Assembly: GCA_946478305.1 (NCBI GenBank)
Contig: CAMLBO010000002.1
Coordinates: 85,731 to 149,730, forward strand
DNA length: 64,000 bases
From: an uncultured Enterobacterales bacterium
GTDB taxonomy: Bacteria; Pseudomonadota; Gammaproteobacteria; Enterobacterales; Enterobacteriaceae
Direction: 5' to 3'
The stretch's first letter is position 1, and the number at the start of each line of letters is the position of its first letter. The position numbers and the translations under genes were made by a program. This document shows, in pieces, positions 45,304 through 55,563 of the stretch. Below the pieces are notes generated by a model that made no database searches, was not told the DNA's origin, and saw only the letters and a program-made list of their open reading frames with translations.

Positions 45304-48300
45304 TCAACTCTGCACAGGTGTTATCACGTCAGGTTCATCACCCGGTTGACGTAACGTGCGTTTCACTTCCTGCACTTCCTCATTTCCGTTTTGGTTATGC
45401 AAGTAAACCTCAAGCTGATTGAAGGCAATGTTAATGTCGTTTTCGCGACAGAGTTTATCGATACTGCGGTTCAACTCATCCACCGTCGCATTACGATCAC
45501 CCAGTTCCCGCACGTATAAACGCAATTCGTGGTCAAGCGTGCTGGCACCAAAGTTGACGAAATAGACCTGAGCCGCCGGGTCACTCATGACACGCGGGTT
45601 ATCATGGGCCGCCTGCAGCAGCACTTCTTTCACTTTATCCAGATCTGAACCATAGGCGACACCGATTTTAATCACCACGCGGGTGACGGTGTCAGACAGC
45701 GACCAGTTGATCAGCCTTTCCGTTACGAAGGCTTTATTCGGAATGATCACTTCTTTGCGATCAAAGTCCGTAATGGTCGTCGCGCGAATGCGGATACGGC
45801 TGACTGAGCCAGAATAAGTGCCGATGGTCACCGTATCGCCGATACGGACCGGGCGTTCGAACAAGATAATCAGGCCCGATACAAAGTTGGCAAAGATCTC
45901 CTGCAAGCCAAAACCCAAACCGACCGACAGTGCTGCCACCAGCCACTGAAGTTTATCCCAGGAAACACCAAGCGATCCCAGCACAGTAATAGTACCGATC
46001 ACCGTGATTGAATAACTCAGGATCGTGGTGATCGCATAAGAAGCCCCCTGTCGTAGCTGTAGCTTCGAAAGCACCACCACCTCAAGCAGTCCAGGTAAGT
46101 TTCGCGTCATTACGTACGACACAATGATCGCAACAAAGGCCAGCATCAGGTTGCCGAGCGTGACCGTTTGCTGCACCACCGAGCCCGCAACATTGCTGGA
46201 GTAGTGCCACAGAGAAATACTGTCGAGGTAGGAGATCACCGTCAGTAAATCAGACCAAATCCAGTAAAACACCGAAGCAAAGACAAAGAACAGCGCCATG
46301 GTGGTCAGACGCAGGGATTGTTGGTTGATTTGATCCAAACCCAGCGGCTGTTCTTCAACCACTTCACTTCCTTCTGCGCCCTCTTTCACATTGCTAGTCT
46401 GGCGGCGTGCAAGCGCACGTCTATAGGCCAGACGACGGGCCGCGACACTCAAACCGCGCAACGCAGTCTGATAGGTGAAATTCCACAAGATCAGTAAATA
46501 GAGGCTGTCTATCCAGCGACCCGCCAGACGCAGGGTGGTATAGAAATAGCCAGCCAGCATCAGGCCAATTAAAAACAGCGGCGCCAATGCAATGGCGGTG
46601 ACAATCGTGAGACGTACCGTATGGGAATTTTTCTCACGCCAGCCATCGCGGCAGATTGGGAAAACTAAGACGGTCAGCACAGCCAGCGTAACCAAAATCA
46701 CGACCTGTCCGATGATGTCATCCACAAGCCCTAACGGGGCTTTTTCGCCCCCTACGGACCAGAAAATCAACGGTAACATCACCAGACTTAAACGCACGAC
46801 AGAACGGCGATAATGCTCACACAGTTTTGCCGGTGTGCCGAAATGACGTTCGCTCACACCGTTGGGTTTCAGCAAGCGGTAACAGAAGCCCATCACCAAC
46901 ATGAAAACCGCCAGACGCTGGGAGAGTGTCCACAGGAAGCCACTGAGCGGGATATCGCACTGTGAGAACCAGTAGCCGATCCCCAATACCAGTAACACCA
47001 GTGGTAAAGTATTCAGTAGTGTGAGCACTAGCGCGCGTGGCGTGTGCAATTGGGTATCGTGCTTTAACTGACCCACTTCGCTGTTGAGCTTGTCGAGATG
47101 TATGTTGATCGATTTTCTGCGCCAGAGCAGCAGTAAAATCATCACAAGTATTGGTACGGTCACCGGCAGAGAGTGCAGAGCCCCCATCATCAGTTCGCCA
47201 CGCGGGAGATCGATGTGCAAATTGCTGAGCTGGTTTTTCACATCTTCAGGCAACGCTTTAATGAACGTCCAGTTCATTGGCTTGTTACTGTTTACCCAGA
47301 AAATCTGCTGGGTGAGGGTTTGCGTCAGCGACTCGTTAATACTCATTAACTGCTGCTGGTTAATTTGCAGGTTTATCGCGAGCGAAAGTTGGTTGCCCAA
47401 CTGCTTGTTGAGCTGATCGAGCAGTTCTCGACGCATGTCGACAATCTGGTCGAGCGCGTCGCTGATATCGTCGTTGATCTTCTCTTTGCTATTATCCACC
47501 ACGCCCTGAATATAGGTATCGCCCTGGAATAAAGCGTCCCGCTGCTGGTTAATGGTGAACTGCTCAAGACGCAGATCGGCGATGCGGGCGCTCATATCAG
47601 TAATAAGCCCGGTCGGCGGAATAGTATTTTGCTGCTGCTGATAAAGAATTCGTGAGAGCAACAAACTACCCTTCAGCACGCTGATCTGCTCTTTCAGATC
47701 ATGCTCTGCCTGAGAGGAGCGATCGAGCCAGTTTTTGACGGTAATGTTCTTCTGAACCAGCTGATTGCCCTCTTCTGTCGCGGCAATCAGGCGCTGACTG
47801 AGCGTGCGGTTTATCCCAAGCTCCTGCGCCACCAGCGGATCATTTTGAATATTTGAGGTATCGTCCGGCGTTTGTGCTTCTTTCGCCGTGCGTTCAGACA
47901 GCGTCAACCTCTTACCATTGACGACCTGCTGGAAGAGCTGCGCCACCCGCTCAAGCTGGCTGATGTGGGCATTAGTGAAATCGCGCTGCTTTTGCAATAA
48001 GTCCTGTAAGGTGGTGTTCGCCTCAAGGCTTTTTCGCTGGAAATCTATCTGCGCATTGAGCAATGCCTGCTGGACTATCAGCATCGTCTGCTGGGTCGCC
48101 CTCAGGTTCTCCTGACTGGAGGTCAGTCCGTTGAGCTGATTACGGATCTTCTGCAAGCCAAGTGAATAGGTGTACATCGCACTCTGCACGCGCTCCGGTT
48201 GTGTTTGCAGCGAGATGAGTTGGGTGTTGAAAGTGGAGAGATCATCCTGCGATGACTGAAGGTCATCGAGGGTGTCATTGAGGCGATTTTCCAACTGACG

Positions 48301-48714
48301 CAGAGGCAGCGCAGCAAGAGATGCCTGTGTAACGCCGTCGTTATCACCATTCTTAAGCCTCGCAAGACCGTCAGTGGCCACCCGAAGCTTGGCTGGCGCT
48401 TCGGTAACCTGCTGGCGCAACTGTGCGTCATCCTGTTTAACGCGATCCAGTGCATCAAGGTATTCAAGGGTATGGATTAAATCTTGCTGGGAAAGCTTAT
48501 CAACCGGAGTCAGGCTCTTCTGTTTGCTCAGAGCATCGAGTTGATTCTGCACTTCATTTCGAGTCGGCAGATCATTGCCGTTAGCTGCACTGGCGGGAGT
48601 GATAACCAAAGCCGACAGGGACACCATCAGTGCAAACATCACTGCACGCCATAGCGTTAGCGGCAAAGGAGAAAACCACGACGTGGAGAACAACGCGGAA
48701 AATCGGCTAGGCAT
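45304..48714 (-). CDS. mscK: mechanosensitive channel MscK
   Basis: A 1136-residue protein (1120 in E. coli MscK/KefA). Signal peptide ending near P-A-S-A (about 43), a large periplasmic coiled-coil domain (about 50-490), eleven or so membrane spans, and the MscS core at the C-terminus with the pore helix G-L-G-F-G-L-Q-E-I-F-A-N-F-V-S-G and F-E-R-P-V-R-I-G-D. It opens under membrane tension and depends on external K+ in E. coli. It is downstream of acrR on the same strand but has a separate start region. Confidence 0.96.
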   Translation of the reverse strand: MPSRFSALFSTSWFSPLPLTLWRAVMFALMVSLSALVITPASAANGNDLPTRNEVQNQLDALSKQKSLTPVDKLSQQDLIHTLEYLDALDRVKQDDAQLRQQVTEAPAKLRVATDGLARLKNGDNDGVTQASLAALPLRQLENRLNDTLDDLQSSQDDLSTFNTQLISLQTQPERVQSAMYTYSLGLQKIRNQLNGLTSSQENLRATQQTMLIVQQALLNAQIDFQRKSLEANTTLQDLLQKQRDFTNAHISQLERVAQLFQQVVNGKRLTLSERTAKEAQTPDDTSNIQNDPLVAQELGINRTLSQRLIAATEEGNQLVQKNITVKNWLDRSSQAEHDLKEQISVLKGSLLLSRILYQQQQNTIPPTGLITDMSARIADLRLEQFTINQQRDALFQGDTYIQGVVDNSKEKINDDISDALDQIVDMRRELLDQLNKQLGNQLSLAINLQINQQQLMSINESLTQTLTQQIFWVNSNKPMNWTFIKALPEDVKNQLSNLHIDLPRGELMMGALHSLPVTVPILVMILLLLWRRKSINIHLDKLNSEVGQLKHDTQLHTPRALVLTLLNTLPLVLLVLGIGYWFSQCDIPLSGFLWTLSQRLAVFMLVMGFCYRLLKPNGVSERHFGTPAKLCEHYRRSVVRLSLVMLPLIFWSVGGEKAPLGLVDDIIGQVVILVTLAVLTVLVFPICRDGWREKNSHTVRLTIVTAIALAPLFLIGLMLAGYFYTTLRLAGRWIDSLYLLILWNFTYQTALRGLSVAARRLAYRRALARRQTSNVKEGAEGSEVVEEQPLGLDQINQQSLRLTTMALFFVFASVFYWIWSDLLTVISYLDSISLWHYSSNVAGSVVQQTVTLGNLMLAFVAIIVSYVMTRNLPGLLEVVVLSKLQLRQGASYAITTILSYSITVIGTITVLGSLGVSWDKLQWLVAALSVGLGFGLQEIFANFVSGLIILFERPVRIGDTVTIGTYSGSVSRIRIRATTITDFDRKEVIIPNKAFVTERLINWSLSDTVTRVVIKIGVAYGSDLDKVKEVLLQAAHDNPRVMSDPAAQVYFVNFGASTLDHELRLYVRELGDRNATVDELNRSIDKLCRENDINIAFNQLEVYLHNQNGNEEVQEVKRTLRQPGDEPDVITPVQS

Positions 48715-48848
48715 GTGTTAACTTCATTTCAGAAAAGAGGCAATGATATTAACACTACACTAACAGTGGACACAGAGTATAACGCACGAAAAGCGTGTCA
48801 GAATACAACAGCCGGTAACTCGAAAATCTCAACGATGGCAGGTGGGAA

Positions 48849-49496
48849 TCAGGCGGGATGTTGGGACAGTAACAAACTCGGACATAACTGCAGCATTTCT
48901 ATGTAAGTATCAATAAATTGCGCCGCCTGTTTTTCCAAATCAAAGCTCTCGGGCACAAATAACCAGTTTTCCATCAACCCGGTCAGATAGGCACGCAAGA
49001 TAATCGCAGCCTGACGAGGGTGTAATTTTGGCGGTAACTGTTCAGCGTCAATACAGCGTTGCAGGATACGTTCTACTTTGCCATAACCTTCCATGTAGAG
49101 CGCTTTGCGCGCGTCATGGACGGAAGTCATCTCCCCAACAAATTCACATTTGTGAAATATAATTTCCATCAATGCCCTACGACGAGGATCGGTCACTGTG
49201 GCACGTAGAATGTAAATCAGTATCTCACGCAGAATACGCAGTGGATTATTGGGAAACTTTGTCTGATACTCTAATTCGAGATCATGTATCTGGGATTCGC
49301 ATTGTTCCCAGACGCCGTTAAACAGTTCCACTTTATTCTTAAAATGCCAGTAGATAGCGCCCCGCGTTACGCCGGCCGCATTAGCAATATCGGTCAGCGA
49401 AGTAGAAGCAACTCCACGGGCTGAGAACTCCCGTATCGCAGCATTGAGAATCTGCTGCCGGGTTTCAAGTGCCTGTGATTTGGTTTTTCGTGCCAT
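48849..49496 (-). CDS. acrR: TetR-family repressor of acrAB
   Basis: A 215-residue TetR-family protein, exactly the length of E. coli AcrR. The helix-turn-helix region is [15 protein letters not shown] and [14 protein letters not shown] (about 23-57). The start at 49496 gives M-A-R-K-T-K as in homologues; an in-frame ATG at 49562 would run into the operator. It is divergent from acrA and binds the palindrome between them. Confidence 0.97.
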   Translation of the reverse strand: MARKTKSQALETRQQILNAAIREFSARGVASTSLTDIANAAGVTRGAIYWHFKNKVELFNGVWEQCESQIHDLELEYQTKFPNNPLRILREILIYILRATVTDPRRRALMEIIFHKCEFVGEMTSVHDARKALYMEGYGKVERILQRCIDAEQLPPKLHPRQAAIILRAYLTGLMENWLFVPESFDLEKQAAQFIDTYIEMLQLCPSLLLSQHPA

Positions 49497-49522
49497 AGGG
49501 TTAGCTTTTGGGGGCGTTTGAT

Positions 49523-49548
49523 TTACATACATTCGGGAATGTATGTAA
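49523..49548. promoter_or_regulatory. AcrR operator, perfect 12-bp inverted repeat
   Basis: TTACATACATTC (49523-49534) and GAATGTATGTAA (49537-49548) form a perfect palindrome with a 2-base centre. This matches the E. coli AcrR box. It lies 27 bases upstream of acrR and 90 bases upstream of acrA, so the repressor should control both. Confidence 0.95.
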
Positions 49549-49637
49549 CATAGCACGCACATATTAAAAGCGCAGCAATGGGTTTAAAAGCTTGTGATCC
49601 ATTGGACAATTTGAAATCGGACACTTGAGGTTTATTT

Positions 49638-50828
49638 ATGAACAAAAACAGAGGGTTAACGCCTCTGGCGCTAGTTCTTATGCTTTCCGGAAGCTTAGCA
49701 CTTACAGGATGTAACGATAAGGAAGCTCAACAAGGTGCCCCTAAAGCGCCAGAAGTCGGCGTTGTTACGCTGAAAGCTGCGCCGCTGAATGTCACTACAG
49801 AACTTCCTGGCCGTACTGCCTCTTTCCGAATTGCAGAAGTCCGCCCACAAGTCACCGGGATTATCCTGAAACGTAACTTCGTTGAAGGCAGTGACATTAA
49901 AGCAGGCATGTCCTTGTATCAAATTGATCCAGCCACCTACCAAGCTGCCTATGACAGCGCTAAAGGTGATCTGGTGAAAGCTCAGGCTAACGCTCAGGTT
50001 TCCCGTGTAACCGTAAACCGTTACAAGGCCCTGCTTGGTACCAACTACATCAGTAAACAAGATTACGATACGGCTTTCTCCACCGCAGCTCAGGCTGACG
50101 CTTCTGTCGTCGCAGCCAAAGCCGCAGTAGAAACAGCCCGAATCAATCTGGCTTACACCAAAGTGACCTCCCCTATCAGTGGACGTATTGGCATTTCCTC
50201 AGTGACAGAAGGTGCTCTGGTTACCAACGGTCAGGCCAATGCCCTGGCAACGGTGCAACAGCTCGACCCTATCTATGTTGACGTCACTCAGTCGAGCAAT
50301 GATTTCCTGCGTCTGAAACAGGAAATGGCCAACGGCTCAATCAAACAAGCTAACGGTAAAGCACAAGTTAAGTTACTGCTGGAGAACGGTATTGAATTTT
50401 CCCAGCCGGGTACATTGGAATTCTCTGATGTTACCGTTGATGAAACGACCGGTTCCATTACTTTGCGCGCCGTCTTCCCTAACCCGAAAGATGAACTGTT
50501 GCCTGGTATGTTCGTTCGCGCACGTCTTGATGAAGGTGTGAATGAAAATGCGTTACTGGTTCCTCAACAAGGCATCACCCGTAACCCACGTGGTGACGCA
50601 ACCGCCATGGTGGTGGGTGCAGATAACAAAGTTGAACTTCGCACGGTCACCACGACGCAAGCGATCGGCGACAAATGGGTTGTGACCGATGGTCTGAAAT
50701 CTGGTGACAAAGTTATCGTAACCGGATTGCAGAAAATCAAGCCAGGCGTGCAGGTCAATGCGCAGGAAGTCGATCAAAACGCAGGCGCTGATAAAAAGCC
50801 TGCATCTGATACAGCGCCGAAGTCTTAA
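49638..50828 (+). CDS. acrA: multidrug efflux periplasmic adaptor AcrA
   Basis: A 396-residue RND membrane fusion protein (397 in E. coli). The lipobox is L-T-G-C with Cys25 as lipid anchor. It has barrel-sandwich (lipoyl), helical hairpin (about 98-170) and beta-barrel domains in the usual order, with G-R-I-G-I-S-S-V-T-E-G-A-L-V about 185-198. It connects AcrB to TolC. acrB follows 16 bases later. Confidence 0.97.
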   Translation: MNKNRGLTPLALVLMLSGSLALTGCNDKEAQQGAPKAPEVGVVTLKAAPLNVTTELPGRTASFRIAEVRPQVTGIILKRNFVEGSDIKAGMSLYQIDPATYQAAYDSAKGDLVKAQANAQVSRVTVNRYKALLGTNYISKQDYDTAFSTAAQADASVVAAKAAVETARINLAYTKVTSPISGRIGISSVTEGALVTNGQANALATVQQLDPIYVDVTQSSNDFLRLKQEMANGSIKQANGKAQVKLLLENGIEFSQPGTLEFSDVTVDETTGSITLRAVFPNPKDELLPGMFVRARLDEGVNENALLVPQQGITRNPRGDATAMVVGADNKVELRTVTTTQAIGDKWVVTDGLKSGDKVIVTGLQKIKPGVQVNAQEVDQNAGADKKPASDTAPKS

Positions 50829-50844
50829 TAGGAGCCGGTAATTC

Positions 50845-53800
50845 ATGGCTAAGTTTTTTATAGATCGCCCGATATTCGCTTGGGTTATCGCCATCATCAT
50901 CATGTTGGCGGGTGGATTGGCAATCATTAGTTTGCCAATCGCACAGTATCCAACCGTTGCGCCACCGGCTATCCAGCTGACCGCAACCTATCCGGGTGCG
51001 GATGCGCAAACGGTTCAGGATACCGTGACTCAGGTTATCGAACAGAACATGAACGGCATCGATAACATGATGTACATGTCCTCGACGAGTGACTCGTCGG
51101 GTACCGTTCAGATAACCATTACCTTTGCCTCCGGCACCGACGCGGATATCGCGCAGGTACAGGTGCAGAACAAACTGCAATTAGCAACGCCGTTGCTGCC
51201 GCAGGAAGTTCAGCAGCAGGGTATTTCGGTTGAGAAATCCAGTAGCAGCTTCTTGATGGTTGCTGGCTTTATTTCCAACAACGGTTCAATGAATCAGGAT
51301 GACATCGCCGACTACGTAGGTTCTAACATCAAAGACCCTATCAGCCGTACCAATGGTGTTGGTGACGTTCAGTTGTTCGGTGCCCAGTACGCTATGCGTA
51401 TCTGGATGGATCCAAACAAACTGAATAATTACCAACTCACGCCGGTTGATGTGATCAATGCGATTAAAGTTCAGAACAACCAGATTGCAGCAGGGCAGCT
51501 CGGTGGTACTCCGCCGGTTCCAGGCCAGCAACTGAACTCCTCTATCGTGGCCCAGACGCGTCTGAAGTCCACGGAAGAGTTCGGTAAAATCATTCTGAAA
51601 GTGAATACCGATGGTTCGCAGGTTCGCCTTAAAGATGTGGCGAAAATCGAACTGGGTGGGGAAAACTACGACGTCATAGCCCGCTATAACGGACAACCGG
51701 CTTCAGGTTTAGGGATTAAACTGGCCACCGGCGCAAACGCCCTTGATACAGCGTCATCGGTCAAGGCAACGCTGGCTAAGCTTCAACCTTTCTTCCCGGC
51801 AGGCTTAGAAGTTGTTTACCCGTATGACACCACACCATTCGTTAAGATCTCGATTAAAGAAGTAGGGAAAACCCTGTTTGAGGCCATCGTACTGGTCTTC
51901 CTGGTTATGTTCCTGTTCCTGCAAAACTTCCGCGCAACGTTGATCCCAACGATTGCAGTACCGGTGGTTCTGCTGGGTACTTTTGCGATCCTCTCCGCAT
52001 TTGGCTATTCGATAAACACCCTGACGATGTTCGGGATGGTTCTCGCGATAGGCTTGTTGGTGGATGATGCCATCGTGGTGGTCGAAAACGTTGAGCGTGT
52101 TATGGCCGAAGAGGGCCTGCCGCCAAAAGAAGCCACCAAGAAGTCAATGGAGCAGATCCAGGGCGCACTGGTGGGTATTGCCATGGTGCTGTCAGCGGTA
52201 TTTATCCCGATGGCATTCTTCGGGGGTTCTACCGGTGTAATCTACCGTCAGTTCTCCATTACAATCGTGTCCGCGATGGTGTTGTCAGTACTGGTCGCGA
52301 TGATCCTGACCCCGGCGTTGTGTGCCACGATGCTGAAACCTATTGCCAAGGGTGACCACGGCGAGAAAAAAGGTTTCTTCGGCTGGTTTAACAAGAAGTT
52401 TGACCAAAGCACACACCACTATACAGACAGCGTAGGTAACATTCTGCGCAGCACCGGTCGTTACCTGCTGATTTATCTGCTGATCGTGGTAGGGATGGCG
52501 CTGCTGTTTATCCGCCTGCCAACCTCCTTCCTGCCAGAAGAAGACCAGGGCGTATTCCTGACCATGGCGCAGTTGCCAGCAGGTGCGACTCAGGAACGTA
52601 CGCAGAAAGTGCTCGATGAAGTCAGCCACTACTATCTGACGAAAGAGAAAGCCAACGTTAACTCTGTATTTACGGTTAACGGTTTCGGTTTCGCAGGGCG
52701 TGGCCAGAACACCGGTTTGGCGTTTATCAGTCTGAAAGATTGGAGCGATCGTCCTGGTGCTGAAAACAAAGTTCCGGCGATTGCGGCCCGAGCGATGCGT
52801 GCATTCAGCACCATCCAAGACGGTCTGGTGTTCCCGTTCAACTTGCCAGCGATTGTGGAATTGGGTACGGCGAGCGGCTTTGACTTTGAACTGATTGACC
52901 AGGCTAACCTTGGGCATGACAAACTGACTCAGGCACGTAACCAGCTGCTCGGCATGATTGCCCAGCATCCTGATTTACTGTCTCAGGTACGTCCAAACGG
53001 TCTGGAAGATACACCGCAGTTTAAAATTGAAATTGACCAGGAAAAAGCCTCGGCGCTGGGGGTATCGATTTCTGATATCAACACCACGCTGGGTGCATCG
53101 ATTGGTGGTAGCTACGTCAATGACTTCATCGACCGTGGTCGCGTGAAGAAAGTGTACGTTCAGGCTGAAAGCCAATACCGTATGCTGCCAAAAGACATTG
53201 ATAACCTCTATGTCCGCAACAGCAGTGGTCAGATGGTTCCGTTCTCTGCCTTCTCAAGTTCGAAGTGGGAATACGGCTCACCACGTCTGGAGCGTTATAA
53301 CGGGTTGCCATCAATGGAAATCCTCGGCCAACCAGCACCCGGTAAAAGTAGTGGTGATGCGATGGCTCTGATGGAATCTCTGGCGTCGAAACTGCCTAGC
53401 GGTATCGGCTACGACTGGACAGGTCTCTCTTACCAGGAACGCTTGTCGGGTAACCAGGCCCCTGCCCTGTATGCCATTTCATTGATCGTGGTCTTCCTGT
53501 GTCTGGCCGCCCTGTATGAGAGCTGGTCAATACCGTTCTCGGTCATGCTGGTTGTTCCACTGGGTGTGGTCGGTGCATTGATTGCAGCCACCCTGCGCGG
53601 CCTGAGTAACGACGTTTACTTCCAGGTGGGCCTGTTGACCACCATCGGATTGTCAGCGAAGAACGCCATATTGATTGTAGAGTTCGCCAAAGACCTGATG
53701 GACAAAGAAGGTAAAGGTCTGATTGAGGCGACACTTGAAGCCGTCCGTATGCGTTTACGCCCGATTCTGATGACATCACTGGCCTTCATCCTCGGTGTTA

Positions 53801-53997
53801 TGCCGCTGGTTATCAGTAGTGGTGCCGGCTCCGGCGCACAGAACGCCGTAGGTACGGGCGTAATGGGCGGGATGGTTACTGCAACGCTGCTGGCTATCTT
53901 CTTTGTTCCGGTCTTCTTTGTGGTGGTTCGTCGCCGCTTCGGTAAGAAGAACGTGGATATCGAACATACGCATACGCCAGACCATCACAATCCATAA
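50845..53997 (+). CDS. acrB: multidrug efflux RND permease AcrB
   Basis: A 1050-residue RND pump (1049 in E. coli). The proton-relay pair Asp407-Asp408 falls in [13 protein letters not shown]. Twelve membrane spans and two large periplasmic loops are in place, and the C-terminal tail is rich in His and Asp/Glu. It exports dyes, bile salts, detergents and antibiotics with AcrA and TolC. A strong terminator follows. Confidence 0.98.
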   Translation: MAKFFIDRPIFAWVIAIIIMLAGGLAIISLPIAQYPTVAPPAIQLTATYPGADAQTVQDTVTQVIEQNMNGIDNMMYMSSTSDSSGTVQITITFASGTDADIAQVQVQNKLQLATPLLPQEVQQQGISVEKSSSSFLMVAGFISNNGSMNQDDIADYVGSNIKDPISRTNGVGDVQLFGAQYAMRIWMDPNKLNNYQLTPVDVINAIKVQNNQIAAGQLGGTPPVPGQQLNSSIVAQTRLKSTEEFGKIILKVNTDGSQVRLKDVAKIELGGENYDVIARYNGQPASGLGIKLATGANALDTASSVKATLAKLQPFFPAGLEVVYPYDTTPFVKISIKEVGKTLFEAIVLVFLVMFLFLQNFRATLIPTIAVPVVLLGTFAILSAFGYSINTLTMFGMVLAIGLLVDDAIVVVENVERVMAEEGLPPKEATKKSMEQIQGALVGIAMVLSAVFIPMAFFGGSTGVIYRQFSITIVSAMVLSVLVAMILTPALCATMLKPIAKGDHGEKKGFFGWFNKKFDQSTHHYTDSVGNILRSTGRYLLIYLLIVVGMALLFIRLPTSFLPEEDQGVFLTMAQLPAGATQERTQKVLDEVSHYYLTKEKANVNSVFTVNGFGFAGRGQNTGLAFISLKDWSDRPGAENKVPAIAARAMRAFSTIQDGLVFPFNLPAIVELGTASGFDFELIDQANLGHDKLTQARNQLLGMIAQHPDLLSQVRPNGLEDTPQFKIEIDQEKASALGVSISDINTTLGASIGGSYVNDFIDRGRVKKVYVQAESQYRMLPKDIDNLYVRNSSGQMVPFSAFSSSKWEYGSPRLERYNGLPSMEILGQPAPGKSSGDAMALMESLASKLPSGIGYDWTGLSYQERLSGNQAPALYAISLIVVFLCLAALYESWSIPFSVMLVVPLGVVGALIAATLRGLSNDVYFQVGLLTTIGLSAKNAILIVEFAKDLMDKEGKGLIEATLEAVRMRLRPILMTSLAFILGVMPLVISSGAGSGAQNAVGTGVMGGMVTATLLAIFFVPVFFVVVRRRFGKKNVDIEHTHTPDHHNP

Positions 53998-54019
53998 CGG
54001 ATAAAGAGTGATCATCATG

Positions 54020-54045
54020 AAGGCCGCGCAAGCGGCCTTTTTTTT
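54020..54045 (+). terminator. Rho-independent terminator of acrAB
   Basis: AAGGCCGC and GCGGCCTT pair around a GCAA tetraloop and are followed by eight T in total, 23 bases after the acrB stop. Confidence 0.93.
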
Positions 54046-54088
54046 GCGTGAAGAAGCTTGAACTGCAAAACGAACCGGCGCATACTAT

Positions 54089-54103
54089 TGTTATAGTATA
54101 ACA
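54089..54103. promoter_or_regulatory. Zur box of rpmE2-rpmJ2
   Basis: TGTTATAGTATAACA is a perfect 7+1+7 palindrome matching the core of the enterobacterial Zur consensus. It lies 18 bases upstream of the L31B start codon, where bound Zur would block transcription when zinc is sufficient. Confidence 0.92.
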
Positions 54104-54120
54104 TAACAATTGAGGCTTAT

Positions 54121-54375
54121 ATGAAAATCGGTATCCATCCTGCTTATCGCACCGTGGTCTTTCACGACACCAGCGCCGATGAATATTTTAAAGTCGGTTC
54201 GACTATCAAGACCGATCGAACCATTGAACTGGAAGGCGATACCTTCCCGTACATCACTATCGAAGTCTCTTCTGCCTCCCATCCGTATTACACCGGCAAG
54301 CAGAAAGAGTACTCAAAAGAGGGCAGTACCGCGCGCTTCAACCAGCGTTTTGGCAGCTTCCTGGGTCAAAAGTAA
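54121..54375 (+). CDS. rpmE2: 50S ribosomal protein L31 type B (zinc-free)
   Basis: An 84-residue L31 paralogue (87 in E. coli YkgM). It has no cysteine at all, in contrast to the zinc-binding L31A with its Cys motif. Under zinc starvation it replaces L31A on the ribosome so that zinc is released. The Zur box is directly upstream and rpmJ2 follows 20 bases later. Confidence 0.96.
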   Translation: MKIGIHPAYRTVVFHDTSADEYFKVGSTIKTDRTIELEGDTFPYITIEVSSASHPYYTGKQKEYSKEGSTARFNQRFGSFLGQK

Positions 54376-54395
54376 GATGTACTGAGGGATGATTT

Positions 54396-54536
54396 ATGCA
54401 GGTGTTAAGTTCGTTACGCTCGGCGAAAAACCGTCATCCGGATTGCCGCGTTGTGCGCCGCAAAGGCCGCGTTTATGTCATTTGTAAAACCAATCCGCGC
54501 TTCAAGGCCGTACAGGGTAAGAAGAAAAAACGCTAA
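54396..54536 (+). CDS. rpmJ2: 50S ribosomal protein L36 type B
   Basis: A 46-residue protein (E. coli YkgO is 46). It begins [11 protein letters not shown] and ends in a run of K-K-K-K-R after K-T-N-P-R-F-K. Only two Cys remain (17, 30), so the zinc ribbon of L36A is incomplete. It is the zinc-free partner of L31B and is cotranscribed. AGGGA precedes the ATG. Confidence 0.95.
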   Translation: MQVLSSLRSAKNRHPDCRVVRRKGRVYVICKTNPRFKAVQGKKKKR

Positions 54537-54570
54537 CTGGCGGGACTGTCTTCTGGTTATCTAATAATAA

Positions 54571-54604
54571 AAAAGCCCCGTCGCTTGCCCGACGGGGCTT
54601 TTAT
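54571..54604. terminator. bidirectional terminator after rpmJ2
   Basis: AAAAGCCCCGTCG (54571-54583) pairs with CGACGGGGCTTTT (54590-54602) around CTTGCC. T runs are present on both strands. Confidence 0.92.
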
Positions 54605-54624
54605 TTGTGAAAGAAATGATGAAA

Positions 54625-54651
54625 CCCTTTCCGCACTAATGACGGAAAGGG
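54625..54651 (-). terminator. hairpin after the metal-binding protein gene
   Basis: CCCTTTCCG and CGGAAAGGG form a perfect 9-base stem 8 bases beyond the stop codon at 54660, followed on the minus strand by TTTCATCATTTCTTT. A likely terminator that acts before the bidirectional one. Confidence 0.6.
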
Positions 54652-54659
54652 GAGCGTGC

Positions 54660-55538
54660 TTACTTCATGCTGGCTACGATGGACTCCACGTTATGCCTGA
54701 ACGCCTTCTCATAAGTAGTGGCAGGTCCTTGCGGACCAGACAAAGCTTCCGGATAGAGTTCACCGCCTGCCTGCGCGCCCGTCGCAGCAGCAATTTGTTT
54801 CACCAAGCGCGGATCGGTCTGATTCTCAATAAAGTAGGTGTTGACCTGCTCTTCTTTGATCTGTTTGATTAATGATGCTACACCGCTGGCACTGGCTTCC
54901 GACTCGGTTGAGAAGCCTACCGGTGCCATAAAGGTGACATGATATTCACGGCCGAAATAGCCGAAAGCATCGTGGCTGGTCAGCACTTTGCGTTTTACCT
55001 GAGGGATACCGGCAAACTCTGATTTAGCCCATTCGTCCAGTTTTTTGAGTTGTTCGATGTAAGCGCCCCCCCGTTTACGGAAATAATCGGCATCTTCAGG
55101 ATCGGCAGCAATCAAAGCATTCATCACGTTAGTCGCATAAATAACTCCATTTGCCATGCTGTTCCACGCATGCGGATCGGTGATTTCCTTGCCGTCATCC
55201 ACCATCTGGCGCGAGTCCACGCCATCAGACGCAGTAACGACTTTGCCTTTATAACCGGAGGCCAATACCAGACGATCGATCCACCCTTCCAGGCCCAGGC
55301 CACTGACAAAAACAACGTCAGAAGCATTGATCGCTTTACTGTCTTTTGGCGCAGGTTCAAAGCTGTGCGGGTCGCCATTCGGGCCGACCAGACTGGTAAC
55401 TTTTACGTGCTCACCGCCCACTTCGTGCACGATGTCCCCCAGAATTGAAAAGCTGGCCACGGCATTGACGGTTTTCGCCATTGCCAGCGGGCTCGACAGC
55501 AGGGCAGCTACTGCCAGAGCAACAGGTAAACGTTTCAT
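54660..55538 (-). CDS. metal (zinc/manganese) ABC transporter substrate-binding protein
   Basis: A 292-residue cluster A-I binding protein with a signal peptide (cleavage near A-M-A, about 22). Metal ligands expected for the family are seen: His in D-P-H-S-F-E-P, His in D-P-H-A-W-N-S, and Glu/acid in S-T-E-S-E-A-S. At the fourth position the block reads L-Y-P-E-A-L-S, so Glu stands where many homologues have Asp. There is no His-rich zinc loop as in ZnuA. The Zur box of the operon argues for zinc. The second ATG is chosen because AGGAG lies too close to the first (55541). Confidence 0.87.
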   Translation of the reverse strand: MKRLPVALAVAALLSSPLAMAKTVNAVASFSILGDIVHEVGGEHVKVTSLVGPNGDPHSFEPAPKDSKAINASDVVFVSGLGLEGWIDRLVLASGYKGKVVTASDGVDSRQMVDDGKEITDPHAWNSMANGVIYATNVMNALIAADPEDADYFRKRGGAYIEQLKKLDEWAKSEFAGIPQVKRKVLTSHDAFGYFGREYHVTFMAPVGFSTESEASASGVASLIKQIKEEQVNTYFIENQTDPRLVKQIAAATGAQAGGELYPEALSGPQGPATTYEKAFRHNVESIVASMK

Positions 55539-55563
55539 CATTTCTCCTTTCTTGTGGTAGTGC

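Noticed and set aside
52285..52968. 227-aa frame antisense to acrB
   Set aside because: Shadow of a strongly biased, conserved gene; His/Gln/Arg-rich nonsense composition and no ribosome-binding site.
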